A DNA stretch of 64,000 nucleotides from positions 14,874,858 through 14,938,857 of the forward strand of contig OX387190.1 in NCBI GenBank assembly GCA_947561395.2, in the 5' to 3' direction. The notes beneath the pieces were generated by a model that saw only the letters and a list, made by a program, of their open reading frames with translations, was not told the DNA's origin and did not search any database. Below, one piece after another: positions 21,895 through 33,334 of the stretch. A program made the position numbers and the translations under genes. Numbering within the stretch: position 1 is the stretch's first letter; the number at the start of each line of letters is the position of its first letter. Source of the stretch: Buxus sempervirens (taxonomy: Eukaryota; Streptophyta; Magnoliopsida; Buxales; Buxaceae).

Positions 21895-22024
21895 CATTAA
21901 AACATGCTAAAAAAGCAACGGGACTCGGGATTTGAGTCATTTTAACGAGTTTTTGAGTTTAGAAAACCCCCTTTTCGCCTATTTCCTCCTCCTATTGATT
22001 CTTAACACGCTCCAATCATCTCCA

Positions 22025-23694
22025 ATGGCTTCTGGATCATCTTCTGCCCCACCATTGTCTGTCCACACAGCCTCCCCTGCAAAACAACCTTTTAGAGCAA
22101 AACCCCCTAATCTCACTAGGTACAGCCCTGTAGATTCATTTTACACTAGGTGGGTCAACTCCATGACCCTTGATGAAGAGATTAGATGGGATTTTATTCA
22201 TCTAGGCCACACTTTGCTCATCCCTTCCATCCCGTTCAAGTGGGAAATTATTGAAGCCATGATTGGGCACTGGGTTCCTGATTTGAACCTTTTTCGTTTT
22301 GGAGACAATGAGATGACTCCAACCATTGAAGAGGTTGAAACCATCCTAGGCTTGAGGTTTGCAGAGAAGGTAGTGAACCCATCCCCTAGGCCTAGCTACA
22401 AGAAAGAGGCTTCTACTTTTTTGGGCATAGGGAAGGACTTAGGGGACTTTGACACCCTTTTGATTTTATCCAAGTCTTTTTTGACTAAGAAGCTCTTGAG
22501 GGGGGAGAACAAGGAAGCCAGGTTCAATGCCCTAACCCTGGTAGTGGTCAATCAACTACTTTTCCCCAGAGATGATGATGAAGTCGACCTGGCCCTTATC
22601 CCGGTTATATGCCAAGTTAGGGAGTGTGAGAGATTGGCCCCTATGATTTTGGTAGAGATGTACCAGGCTTTGACTGATTGTTATTACAGGAAGAAGAAGC
22701 GCTTCCTGTCATGTGCCCCCATCCTGCAGGTAAAATTCACCTTTTTTTTTCTTTTTGCTTTTTTCTTTACAATATATTGAAATATCTTTACTCTTCTGCA
22801 GCTTTGGTTACTTGACCACTTGAGTCAAATTGAGGAGATCAATCGACACTTCTTTCCAAGCTTGAAGGTTCCAATCTTGATGAGCACCGGGGGTGCCCTG
22901 ATATCCAAGGAGGCAGACAGGGTTGGTTTGCTTTTTTGGCTACTCTTCAGGACGATCAGGTGAGGTGGCCTAGCACTTATCAACCCAATGCAGAGACAGT
23001 GATCAGTTTAAGAGACAGGAACTTTTTGGTTCTGACTGGCTTGAGTCATGCTGTGCTTTACCTCCCCTTGCGTGTTCTTTGGCAGTTCAGAGCGACCCAG
23101 GGGATTATAATCCCAAGTGGATACGAGGATCATCTTGGGCCACTTTCACCAACCACCGGGAAGCTGAATGCTTGGTTGATGAGGGAGTGGTCCTATGTTT
23201 GTTTCATGCAGAGCCCAGTCTTCTCAGAAACCCATGTGAAGGACTAACTCTTTTGGATCAAGGAGCATATTCAAAGTCAAGCCCCAGTACTCGAGGATCC
23301 TCCTGCAGTTTTGGTTCCCACTTATGAGGACCTCCTGGAATCTGAGAGAGCCTCTCACAAGCGACTTCAGCAGATATGGGTACGAGAGGCCTGGGAGCTT
23401 AGGATACGAGGCCTTGATCTGGAGAGGCAACTTGAAGAGCAGGTATCCCACCGTCTTGCTATGGAGGAGAAACTGGAGGAGTAGAGGCAGGCTCACTACT
23501 TTGAGGTCCGGATGATACGGCAGAAGTACCAGGATGCTTTAGCCAGCCTTAGAGGCATGAGGATCAGGCAGGCCCTTTCAGATGAGGTCATATCCTTTTT
23601 GAGCGATCCGGATGCAGAGGGGGCTTCTGGAGTTATTGCAGCTCAGGCAGCTCGGATTCGGGAGCTTGAGGAGCGGCTAAGGGATAGAGAGTAG
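22025..23694 (+). pseudogene. Antisense DUF7745-like gene of Tat A1 (fossil)
   Basis: Exon 1 (22025 to about 22729) starts MASGSSSAPPLSVHTA and contains RWVNSMTLDEEIRWD, FKWEIIEAMIGHWVP, PTIEEVETILGLRF and FNALTLVVVNQLLFPR. A GT...AG gap (about 22730-22800) lies at the same place as in family B. The second part holds WLLDHLSQIEEI-type sequence, RDRNFLVLTGLSHAVLYLP and LRVLWQFRATQGII, typical of plant DUF7745 proteins. It then has a C-terminal coiled coil with RIRELEERLRDRE, ending near 23694. Molecular function of DUF7745 is unknown to me. About 85% identical by eye to the family B protein over exon 1. The frame is broken. Confidence 0.72.
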
Positions 23695-24674
23695 CCTTCT
23701 TTCCTGCACATTTTTTTCTTTTTTTTTTCTTCATACCTTTGTACGAAAGTAAACTCCAATAGTGGAAAGACAAAGGATTTAATTCAAAAATAAATTTTTT
23801 ATGTTATTGGCCTCAGAATGCTCAGATGCTTGTAAAAACAAAGGTTTTATGAAAAGTATTTGATTTCTCATCACTAGCCAAAGTATAGTTTTTTCTTTTT
23901 ATTATTATTTTTTATTTTTTTGAAAATTGGTCCATATACTTAATCACCCATAATTAAAGGAATTAAAACCAGGTCAAATAATAAAAAGGGTAATCCAAAC
24001 AATAACAAGGGATCAAATCTGTCTATCTTAGGACCTTCACAGTCATCCCCAAATGCTAAAACTGACTCCATTGTTCTCAATCTGCTTAGTCTCAATATTC
24101 GTGCTGATTTTACTTTAAGCTTAGATCTCCATGATCAACTCAACCTTTGATTTTTTTCTTTCTTTATTTTATTTTATTTTATTTTTTTTTCTTGCCAATA
24201 TTGCCCCTAGCGCCAGTTGCGGTTTTCACTAGGACCGGCTTCTGCATTCCATCATCACCAATCTCACTCTGAAATTTGAATGAACATACTAAAATCACTG
24301 ATGGCTTAAAAATAGGATGAAACAAAGGCTAGACTTGGTTTATGAAAGAAAAGGTATTAGAGGCTCAAAATTTTTCTAAATGTGAAAATAGGTCAATCGG
24401 ACTTACAGTCATGATGAATTTGCCTCATTTCCCCAAAATGTATCCTTTTCTTCCTTTTTTGCCGTTGGCTTTCATTTGCCAATATTCTTTGCTTTTTTGC
24501 TTTTCTTTTTTTTTTTCTTTTTGCCCCAATTTGTTTTGCCCCAGTATAAGACTGTAAGTCCAGTTTAGGTTTATCAAAGAAATGAACCGGCTCGACTTGG
24601 CTAGACTAGGGATTAAAATTTTTGAGGGAAATAAAGAAAAAAATGGCCTCAGATCATTTCCTAGTAATATTCAT
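23695..24674 (-). other. Spacer between DUF7745-like gene and integrase
   Basis: Non-coding, T-rich, and clearly alignable with 63571-64000 of family B (TAAACTCCAATAGTGGAAAG, GGCCTCAGAATGCTCAGATG, TGATTTCTCATCACT). It is thus an inherited part of the Tat element and the convergent 3' end of two opposing transcription units. Confidence 0.75.
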
Positions 24675-25871
24675 TCAAGGAAAATACCTTTTTACTGCAT
24701 CAGAGTTAATTGGCTTAGGAAAATCTGTCCCATCCATTTCCGTCAAGATTAGTGCACCCCCTGACAGGACCTTCTTGACAACATAAGGCCCTTCCCAATT
24801 TGGCTTGAACTTACCACGAGGATCTTCCAAAAATTGTAAAATTTTCTTTAGTACCAAGTTTCCTTCTTGGAAAGTTCTGGGCTTCACCTTCTTATTGTAG
24901 GCCCGGGACATTCTCCTCTGGTACAATTGGCTATGACAAAGCGCCTTCAAACACTTTTCTTCTATCAGGTTAAGTTGATCATGTCTTGACTGTATCCATT
25001 CAGCTTCTTCCAATTCAGCTTCCATGAGCACTCTAAGTGATGGGATTTCTACTTCCACTGGCAAAACTACTTCCATCCCATAGATTAGGGAATATGGGGT
25101 TGCCCCAGTTGAAGTCCGGATTGAGGTTCTGTAGGTATGTAGAGCAAGTGGTAGCGTTTCGTGCCAATCCTTGTAACTTACTACCATTTTCTGAATGATT
25201 TTTTTTATCTTTTTGTTTGCTGCTTCTACTGTCCCATTATGGTGGGTGATCTGAAACTGCTCACATAACTTCTTCATATCCTTGTTCTTAATATTTGAAG
25301 CATTGTCTGATACTATGGCATTTGGCAGTCCATAGCGATAAATGATATTGTGCTTCAAAAACTTAATGACATGGTTGCTTGTGATGTTCGCATATGAGGC
25401 CGCTTCTACCCACTTAGTGAAATAATTGATTGCTACCAGGATAAATCTGTGCCCGTTCGATGCCTTTGGGGAAATCATGCCAATGACGTCTATGCCCCAC
25501 ATGGAGAAGGGCCATGGTGATGTCATGTTGTGAAGCTTGCTTGGGGGTGCATGCTTATTATCTGCATATATCTGATATTGATGATATCTCCTGACATGTA
25601 TACAGCAATCATGCTCCATTGTCAACCAATAATATCCCAATCTCAGGATCTTCTTTGCAAGCATGTGTTCGTTCATATGGGGTCCACAAACTCCTTTATG
25701 TACAGTCTCAATCAATCTTTCTGACTCAGCCATAGCAACACACCTGAGCAGAATGTCATTATGTGATCTCCTGTACAAATGTCCACCACTTAGTAGGAAT
25801 TGACCGGCTAATCTCTGTATTGTCTTTTTCTCAGTAGAATTGGCATTTTCTGGCAAACTTCGATGATTCAA
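24675..25871 (-). pseudogene. Tat A1 integrase (fossil)
   Basis: About 398 residues. The N-terminal zinc-binding region (HMLAKKILRLGYYW ... C..C-like) is followed by a DDE core with WGIDVIGMISPKASNGHRFI, GLPNAIVSDNASN and the glutamate in HHNGTVEAANKKIKKII. A C-terminal GPYVVKKVLSGGALIL segment is typical of Tat integrases. It would join element DNA to the host chromosome. Its 3' end converges on the antisense cassette. The copy looks nearly full length but belongs to a broken element. Confidence 0.9.
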
Positions 25872-25892
25872 GAAATTTTTGATATCTTGAAA

Positions 25893-26315
25893 CTATGGTG
25901 TTTCCTCTTCTAGTGCTCCTTCTAGAACAAGACAATAAGCCGGTTCATCTTCGACCTCGATTTCCAGTGGCTTGATGTCTACCCTTTCTGGCATGCTGAC
26001 CATGGAAGCCAATGTTGCTAGAGCATCTGCAAATTGATTTTTGGCTCTTGGCATATAGTTGAAGGAAATTCGAGTAAAATTTGTGTTTATTTCTTCCAAA
26101 TACTGGTGATAGGGGATTAATTTGTGGTCTTTGGTCTTCCATTCACCAGTTGTTTGGAAGATGATAAGACTCGAATCTCCGTATACGTCAAGTTCCTCCA
26201 CTTCATGATCTATGGCGGCTTGCAACTCAATTATGCATGCTTCATATTCGGCGATATTATTGGTGCACTGGAATCTTAGCTTCACTGCGATCGGGATGTG
26301 TGAACCATCTGGTTT
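25893..26315 (-). pseudogene. Tat A1 second RNase H, downstream part (fossil)
   Basis: PDGSHIPIAVKLRF, NNIAEYEACIIELQAAI and VYGDSSLIIFQTTGEW are the middle of the archaeal-like RNase H that Tat/Ogre elements carry in addition to the gypsy RNase H. ADALATLASM follows. The other part lies at 35550-35733, separated by the 26321-35544 insertion. Confidence 0.88.
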
Positions 26316-26329
26316 GACCATGTAAAACC

Positions 26330-27120
26330 TCGGATTTTTTTAATAAAGTAAATTAAATAAGCCTAAATATTGAGAAGTTAAGATTCAATTTAGGTATTTG
26401 AAGAATAATATTATGATCCAAAGAGATATTAGTAACTAAATAAATAAACAATAATTTTGAGTAATTAGGAAATTAAATATAAACGATTTGAGAAGATAGG
26501 TATTAATCCAAGTACATTATATGGTTAAGATTGATGTGAAGAATAAAGAGGAGGATTTTTGGAAAAAGATTCAAAGGTTAAGTATGAAATTCAAAGGAAA
26601 GGGTATTTTAGTCATTTCTTAATTAGCCAAATTAAGATATTAAGTAAATAAATAATTATTAGACTTGAAATATTTAACTAGACTTAATTTGGGTTAGGTT
26701 TGGATTTAAATAGCAAATTATTGCTTAAAAGTAGGAAAAAGGGTATATTGGTGATTATGGTTGATAAGGAGCCTTAAGTTTGAGGTTAAGAGGCAGCTTT
26801 AGGGTGTTTTAGTAATATTTTAAAATAAGAAATTTAATTAGCACGAAAATAAATTAAAATAAATCCTTCTCTTATATAAGATACTTAAAAGAGGAATTAG
26901 AATGAGGGTTAAGATGGCGAGGTTTCCAATTAAGAGTGGGAATCCTATTTAGAAAGTCTTCTAAACCTAGTGGGACTTCTAAATAAAAGAGCTTATAAAA
27001 GGGGAGATCTAGGAAAGGTTTAGGGTTTTTAGCAAGTCAAAAATAAGGAGGAAAGAGAGGAAAATTCGTGCTTGGGAGAAAAATAAAGGAAAGAAGAGAA
27101 GAGAGAAAAGAGAGGGAAGA
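26330..27120 (+). other. AT-rich first part of the solo LTR
   Basis: Non-coding, strongly AT-rich (ATTAAATAAATAATT-type), then a purine-rich run near 27045-27130 (GGAAAGAGAGGAAAA, GAAGAGAGAAAAGAGAGG). GAGCTTATAAAAGGG near 26990 contains a TATA-like motif on the plus strand, a plausible U3 promoter. Confidence 0.5.
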
Positions 27121-27124
27121 AAGG

Positions 27125-27336
27125 AAAAAGGGAGGTGCTGCAGAGGTCCGACCAGCAGACTTTGAGCGACGATCCCCGGAGATCTAATTGTTGGATCGTC
27201 ATGAAATTTGGAGGTTATGTTCTATACATGAGATACTTTAATCTGAACGGTGGAGATTTGGTTTGGATGAGTCTAAGGTGGTGCGAATTAACCCAGAAGT
27301 TGGTGGAAAACCAGATTTTGGAAGAAAAAGGAGTTG
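27125..27336 (+). repeat. First unit of an LTR-internal tandem repeat
   Basis: GGTGCTGCAGAGGTCCGACCAGCAG...AACGGTGGAGATTTGG matches the unit at 33364-33580 (GAGTTGCAGAGATGGCCGACTAG...AACGGTGGAGATCT). They are adjacent divergent units of about 210 bp, split by the LINE. Confidence 0.75.
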
Positions 27337-27443
27337 GAGTTTGCACATAAGAATCCTATAGAGAAACCCAACAGATTGGCACATTTCCCAAGGGCGATTA
27401 GTGATTCTTTTGGGCGATTAGGTTTTCTTCTTGGGGTTCTCTC

Positions 27444-28988
27444 ATGGCCGCCAACTTGATCCATGGTGGATCTTCTTCCATCCCTCCTAACATACCAAGA
27501 TCATATGCAAATGTAGTATCAGCCTTACCAGTTACGCTTCAAGTGGAGGATGCGGCTATCCCCAGGAAACAGGTTTCTTCTTTCAAAGGCCATCCTGTAG
27601 TGGTTTTTTCAGATGCAGATATTAACAAATCGGTTGATCCTTTCAAGTTTGCTTTGATCTCAAAGTTCATCAGTGGACGACCATCTGTTGATGTGGTTCG
27701 AAAACACTTGGCTAAATCTTGGGGCATTCAAGGAAATTATCACGTTGGTGTTATTGATGCCAAACATCTTCTGCTCAGATTTCATGAGGAACGTGACTTC
27801 ATAAAGGCATGGACCAGAGAATCAAATACCATTCAAGGGTTTGCCTTTAGGATTTTTGAATGGTCCTACAGATTTAATCCTTCTCAAGATTCATCTATGG
27901 CTCCGGTGTGGATCTCTCTTCCTCACCTTCCATTAAATTTATTTCCACAATCCTTTTTGTTCTCCATTGCAGGTGCTGTGGGAAAACCTCTCACGGTTGA
28001 TTCTCCCACCCGAAATATTACAAGGCCAAGTCTTGCTCGAGCTTGTGTATTGGTGGATCTTCTTAAACCAATGCCAGATAAAATTTGGATTGGCATGGGA
28101 GGAGATTATGGAATATGGCAGTCGGTTCTTTATGAAAATATCCCTGCTTATTGTAGTCATTGTTATCATAGAGGGTATCTTCATTCTCAATGTAAGAAAA
28201 AGGAAGTTTCAAAGAAGAAGGACAGCATTCAGACGTATGTGAAGAAAGGTTTATTTACAGAAATTCCATCCATGGCAGATTCTTTTGATTTGCTTCCTCA
28301 ACTTCATATAAATGATCCTGTCGAACATGCTTCAGTTCCTGGGCATATTGAAAATACTTGCTCTAAAGATGATAGTGAAAATATTGTTACAGCAGATTAT
28401 TCTATTCCAGATCCTATTGGAAATATTAATGCTATTACCGAAGGTGAAGAAGTTGCTATTTCGAGGGATGGTATGAGTGATATTCAGGAAACTAATTCTA
28501 TGAATAATTCTACTTTACAAGAATTTGCTTCCCATCTTCGGCAGACTGCTGATAGACAGAATGGTACTGCTGATCGTGATCCAAATATTAAGGAAGTTTT
28601 CCATGATGTTGTGCTAGAGACATCTGAAATTTTTTTTCAAGAAAATCTTTATTCTTCTGCGTTAATGGATGGTTGCCATGCTGAATTGGCTTGAGCAGGG
28701 AAACCTGATGGTGAACTTTCATTGGAGCTTAGAGGTCTAGCTCTTCTCGCTCCTGTTTCAAGCAAAGTCTTAAACTTATCCAAGGACGAATTCAGGTTTA
28801 GTCTTATTCATGATTATAGCAGATGGTCTTCTAATATTGAATCAGTGCTAAACAATTTTAAAGATCACCAATCTGTTAAGGATCGTTCATCTCTCAAGAA
28901 CAAGAAGAAATTAAAATCTTCTGGAATTATCACAAGATCAAAGGTTAAATCCTTAACTGTTCCCTCATCTTCCCTTTTGTCTCAATGA
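27444..28988 (+). pseudogene. LINE ORF1 (DUF4283 / zinc knuckle protein)
   Basis: The ATG follows a short leader. About residues 45-210 form a DUF4283-type RNA-binding domain (FKFALISKFISGRPSVDVVR, FHEERDFIKAW, FRIFEWSYRFNPSQDSS, WISLPHLPLNLF). A zinc knuckle follows (C237, C240, C250), but the expected histidine position 245 is Tyr (codon TAT, 28176-28178). The acidic C-terminal half ends with a basic segment (KNKKKLKSSGIITRSKVKS). An in-frame TGA at 28692-28694 interrupts it; the same frame stays open to the stop at 28986-28988. ORF1 proteins coat LINE RNA. The stop overlaps the ORF2 start as ATGA. Confidence 0.9.
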
Positions 28989-31900
28989 TCCCGATCCTTT
29001 CTTGGAATATTAGGGGTGTGGGTAATAAGGAATCTAGATCTATGCTTAATAATATTGTCAAAAAGAACCGTATTCTTTGTGTTGCCATTTTTGAACCTAT
29101 GATCTCTTCTTCCTATTGCATGAAAATTGCTCGAATGCTTCAAATGAACCATATGGTAACTAATGAGGAACAAGGTGGAAAAATTTGGTTGCTTTGGGCT
29201 GATGCCATTAAGGTGGATATTATATGCTCTTCTTCTCAAGTTATTTCTTCTCTTATTTCTCCTTCTTCAGATATGAGTTTCAGTTCCTTTTATGCATCTT
29301 TCGTTATGCTAAATGTGATTATTTAGAAAGAAGAGATCTCTAGGAGGAATTGCTTATTTTCTCATCTAGTGTGGACAGGAAGTGGATTGTTGGTGGAGAT
29401 TTTAATGTTATTACAGGATTACATGAAAAGAAAGGAGGACAACAAATTGTTAGTAGAGGCATGCAAGATTTCCAAGATTTCATTCAAAGAAGTGGATTGC
29501 ATGACATTGGTTTTTCTGGAGAATCTTTCACTTGGTGCAATGAACAGCAAGGTCATAGAAGAATATGGGCTCGTTTGGATAGGTTTTTTTATCAATCATC
29601 TTGGGCTGCCTTTTCTATCTTCTTTAAAGGTCCAGCACCTTCAAAGGGTTCGTTCTGATCATAACCCTTTGTTTATCAACACTTCTCAAAGGGATTCGGC
29701 CTCCAAAGCCTCTTTTAAAATTTTGAAAATGTGGACTTCTCATGTTTCTTTTGTGGATGTTGTCAATAAGGCTTGGGATATTCCTTTTGAAAGGTCTTAC
29801 CTTTATACATTTAGCAAGAAACTCAAGCATTTGAAGAGCATATTAAAAGACTGGAATTGGAACATCTTTGGGGATGTTTATCGTAAGATGGATTCTTTAA
29901 AAATTCAAGTCTCCTCTCTTGAAGAAGCTATTTTGAATGGTGTGAATAGTAATCTGCAGGGTTTAGCTGAAGCTAAAAAGAAGCTTGCTGAGTGTATTTT
30001 GCAGTAGGAATCTTTGCTTCTTCAAAAATCTAGAATTAAATGGCTTAAGGAAGGGGATAGGAATTCAAGTTTCTTTCATGCTGCTCTTCAGATCAAAAGA
30101 CAACAATATAGTGGCATTGCAGATTTTTTGGGGAACTCCAAAGATGAGGCAGTGGATTTCTTTAATTCTCTCCTTTCGTCTGATGGTTTGGCTAGGCCGA
30201 ATGAGTGTATTAATTTTATTCCTCAGTTGATAAATGATGAGTATAATTTATCTCTTTTTGCTGTCCCTATTATGGAAGAAATCAAATCAGCTGTGTTCTC
30301 TTTATGCCCCGATAGTGCTCCTAGTCCTGATGGTTATACGGGCTGGTTTTATCAAGTTTGTTGGGAGATTATCAAGGAGGACCTGCTCAAAGCCATTACG
30401 GAATTTTTTAATGGCAATGCCCTTCCTATTTCTTTCTCTGCTACTCAGATTGCTCTCATCCCTAAGGTCAGTAACCCTATTAATTTTACTGATTTCCGTC
30501 CTATTAGTCTTTGCAATTTTTCTTACAAGATAATTGCAAAAATCTTGGCTTCAAGGTTATTTCCTTTACTCCCTAGAATCATCTCTCCAGAACAAAATGC
30601 TTTTGTCTCTAGTCGTTCCATTTTTGATAGCATATCTTTGGCTCATGAGCTCTGCCAAGATATCAACAGGAAACATGTTGGGGGTAATTTGGTTCTAAAA
30701 TTGGACATGGCTAAAGCATTTGACCGAATGGACTGGAATTTTCTGTTGGAAGTTTGCAAGAGATTTGGTTTCTCTGCTAAATGGTGCTCTCTTATTAATG
30801 CTTGTATTTCTAACTGTTGGTTTAGCATTTTGATCAAGGGTTCTCCTTATGGTTTCTTTAAATCTTCGAGCGGTTTACGTCAAGGAGATCCGCTTTCCCC
30901 CCTTCTATTTATTATTGTAGAAGAAGTGCTCAGTAGAGGAATTTCTTATCTTATAAATTCTGGTAAAATTGGCAGATATAATTCTGGTAGAAGTGGTTTA
31001 AGTATCTCTCATCTTCTATATGCTGATGATATTATGGTTTTTACTTGTGGTAAAAAATCTTCCATAAACAATTTATTGGATTTCATTGCTATCTATGAAT
31101 CTACTTCCGGACAGAAAGTTAATTGCTCTAAAAGTTCCTTTTTTTCTCCTAAACATCTGAGTCATGCCAGGGTGGGAATTTTGGCTTCTGCCATAGGATT
31201 TAATCACAGCTCTTTTCCTACAAAGTACTTGGGTGTTCCCCTTTTTATTGGTCGTACTTCTGCTACTCTTTTTGATGATCTGATTAATAAAATTCAGAGG
31301 AAAGTTAGTGGTTGGAAAGCCAAATTGTTATCTGCTGGAGCTAAGGTCACATTGCTTCAAAGTGTTCTTTTAAGTGTTCCCATTCACTCCATGGCTGCTA
31401 TTCCAATACCCAAGGTTGTTTTAAAAGGGATTGATTCCATATTCTCCAACTTCTTTTGGGGTGAAAGTTCGGAGTTTGGCCATAAAAAACATTGGATAGC
31501 CTGGAAATCTATTTGTCTTCCTAAAGAAGAGGGCGGGTTAGGTATCAGAGCTATTCAAGAAATGATGACTAGTTTGCATATTAAGATGGGATGGAGATTA
31601 TTAACAGACCAAGGTATTTGGGCAAGGTTCATGCGTAACAAGTACTGCAAAAGAGATACTTTTCAAAATGCTGATTTAAGACATTCTTCTTCCAAAGTTT
31701 GGAAAGCTATCATTCAAGTAAAGGAGCATATTTTGCAAAATATGGGTTTTGTTCCTGGTAAAGGAGATATTAGATTCTGGAAGGACAATTGGACTCCCTT
31801 TGGTACTCTGGAAGTTCATGTGGATAACAACCTTATTGTTAATCCTGACTTGAAAGTTTTTGAAACCTTTGATATGAATGGTTCCTGGAATCCTCATGCT

Positions 31901-33118
31901 GTCATTCCCTCTCTCCCTTCTCATATTAAAGATTTTCTGGAATCCATGCATTTTGTTTCTCAGGATGAGGAGGATAAGCTGGTTTAGTCGGCTTCTTCTA
32001 GTGGTATCTGCACGGTCAAATCTGCTTGGCAGCACATCAGATCAAGACATCAAATTTCTGATCTTTATTCTAACTGTTGGAGAAACTTCATTCCTTCAAA
32101 AATATGTGTTTTCCTCTGGAAAGCGTTGAGGGGTGTTGTCCCTACGGATGATTTGATTATGAGACTTGGAATTCATCTTTGCTCCAAATGTCATTGCTGT
32201 AGATCCCCTTCTCAAGAGTCTTTTAACCATCTTTTTGCTTATGGTGAGATTGCTCAGGAGGTTTGGAAAGTGGTTGGGACCTGGTTCCATATTCAACATC
32301 ACCCTCTTCATACTCCTTTATCTCGAGTTAGCTTCTGGTTTAATCAAGTTAGTCGTAAAGATCAATTCAACATTCTAATTCAGGTGATTCCTCATCTTAT
32401 TTTTTGGGAACTATGGACTGCTAGATGTAAATCCAGATTTGAGAATAAACCCATGGTCCTTGCTAGTATTGTGTTTAATATTGTGAGATGGCTCCAGGAG
32501 GTTTCTTTTTTCACTAATCCTTCAATTCCTTGTTCCTTTGAGAATGCTCTCTGGCTTGAAAAATTAAGAATTTACATGCCTTTTGTTAAGGAAAGAGTTT
32601 ACAAATTGGTTAGATGGCAGAAAATTCGTGTGCATCCATATGTCCTTAATACTGATGGTGCCTCCAAAGGTAATTCGGGTATTAGTGGAGGAGAGACTGT
32701 TATCAGATTTTCAAATGGTGATTTTTTTGTTGCATACTCTGCTTTTTACGGCCTTGCAACAAATACATTGGCTGAAATTTTATCTTTAAGGGATGGTCTT
32801 AGATTGGTGGACAGTTTGGGTATTCAAGACATTTGCATTGAAAGTGATTCCAAGTTGTTAGTCGACAGTTTCTACAGTAATAAAGGTATTCCCTGGCAAT
32901 ATCAACTCTGCTAGAAGGAAATTCTTGCAAGAATAAAAAAGTTCAACAGAATTTTCACTCATGTCTATAGAGAAGGAAATTTCGTCGCTGATGCATTGGC
33001 TAATGAGGGTTGTTCCAGACAATCTTGTTCTACTTTTACCTATATTTCTACCCTTCCTCATGCTGTCAAAAATGCTCTATTTGATGACAAAACTAGACTT
33101 TTTCAATTTCGGAAATAG
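28985..33118 (+). pseudogene. LINE ORF2 (endonuclease, reverse transcriptase, RNase H)
   Basis: Roughly 1,377 codons. An APE-type endonuclease starts MIPILSWNIRGVG, with GGDFN near 29390 and RSDHNP near 29655. The reverse transcriptase follows (30300-31250): FRPISLCNFSYKIIAKILAS, LKLDMAKAFDRMDW, GLRQGDPLSPLLF and YADD at 31019-31030. A zf-RVT segment (about 32000-32280, CSKCHCC) and an RNase H domain (32640-33050: NTDGASKGN, TLAEILSLRDGL, ESDSKLLVDS, EGNFVADALAN) complete it. The ORF2 protein nicks DNA and primes reverse transcription at the target. Frameshifts lie between 29326 and 29350 and near 29640; in-frame TAG stops are at 30005, 31985 and 32912. Confidence 0.94.
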
Positions 33119-33307
33119 TCTAGTTTTCCTTTTTGTTGCTCTTTTTGGTTTTTGTTGTTTTTCTCTAGGTTTTTCATTGGTGGTGTATTTTTTTGGTTGT
33201 TGTAGGGGTAAGGTGTTATGTCCCCCCCTATTTTTGGTTTTATCTTGGGCTTTTGTTATTAATATACAGGTCAGGGTCTGCCTCAGCCTCCTCCCACCGT
33301 TGGAGTG

Positions 33308-33334
33308 CCACTAAGGCTATTCCTGCCTTAGTGG
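33308..33334 (+). other. 3' hairpin of the LINE
   Basis: CCACTAAGGC (33308-33317) and GCCTTAGTGG (33325-33334) pair perfectly around a 7-nt loop, 9 bases before the A-tail. Some plant L1 elements are known to use a conserved 3' stem-loop for recognition by their reverse transcriptase, so this is the likely template recognition signal. Confidence 0.75.
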
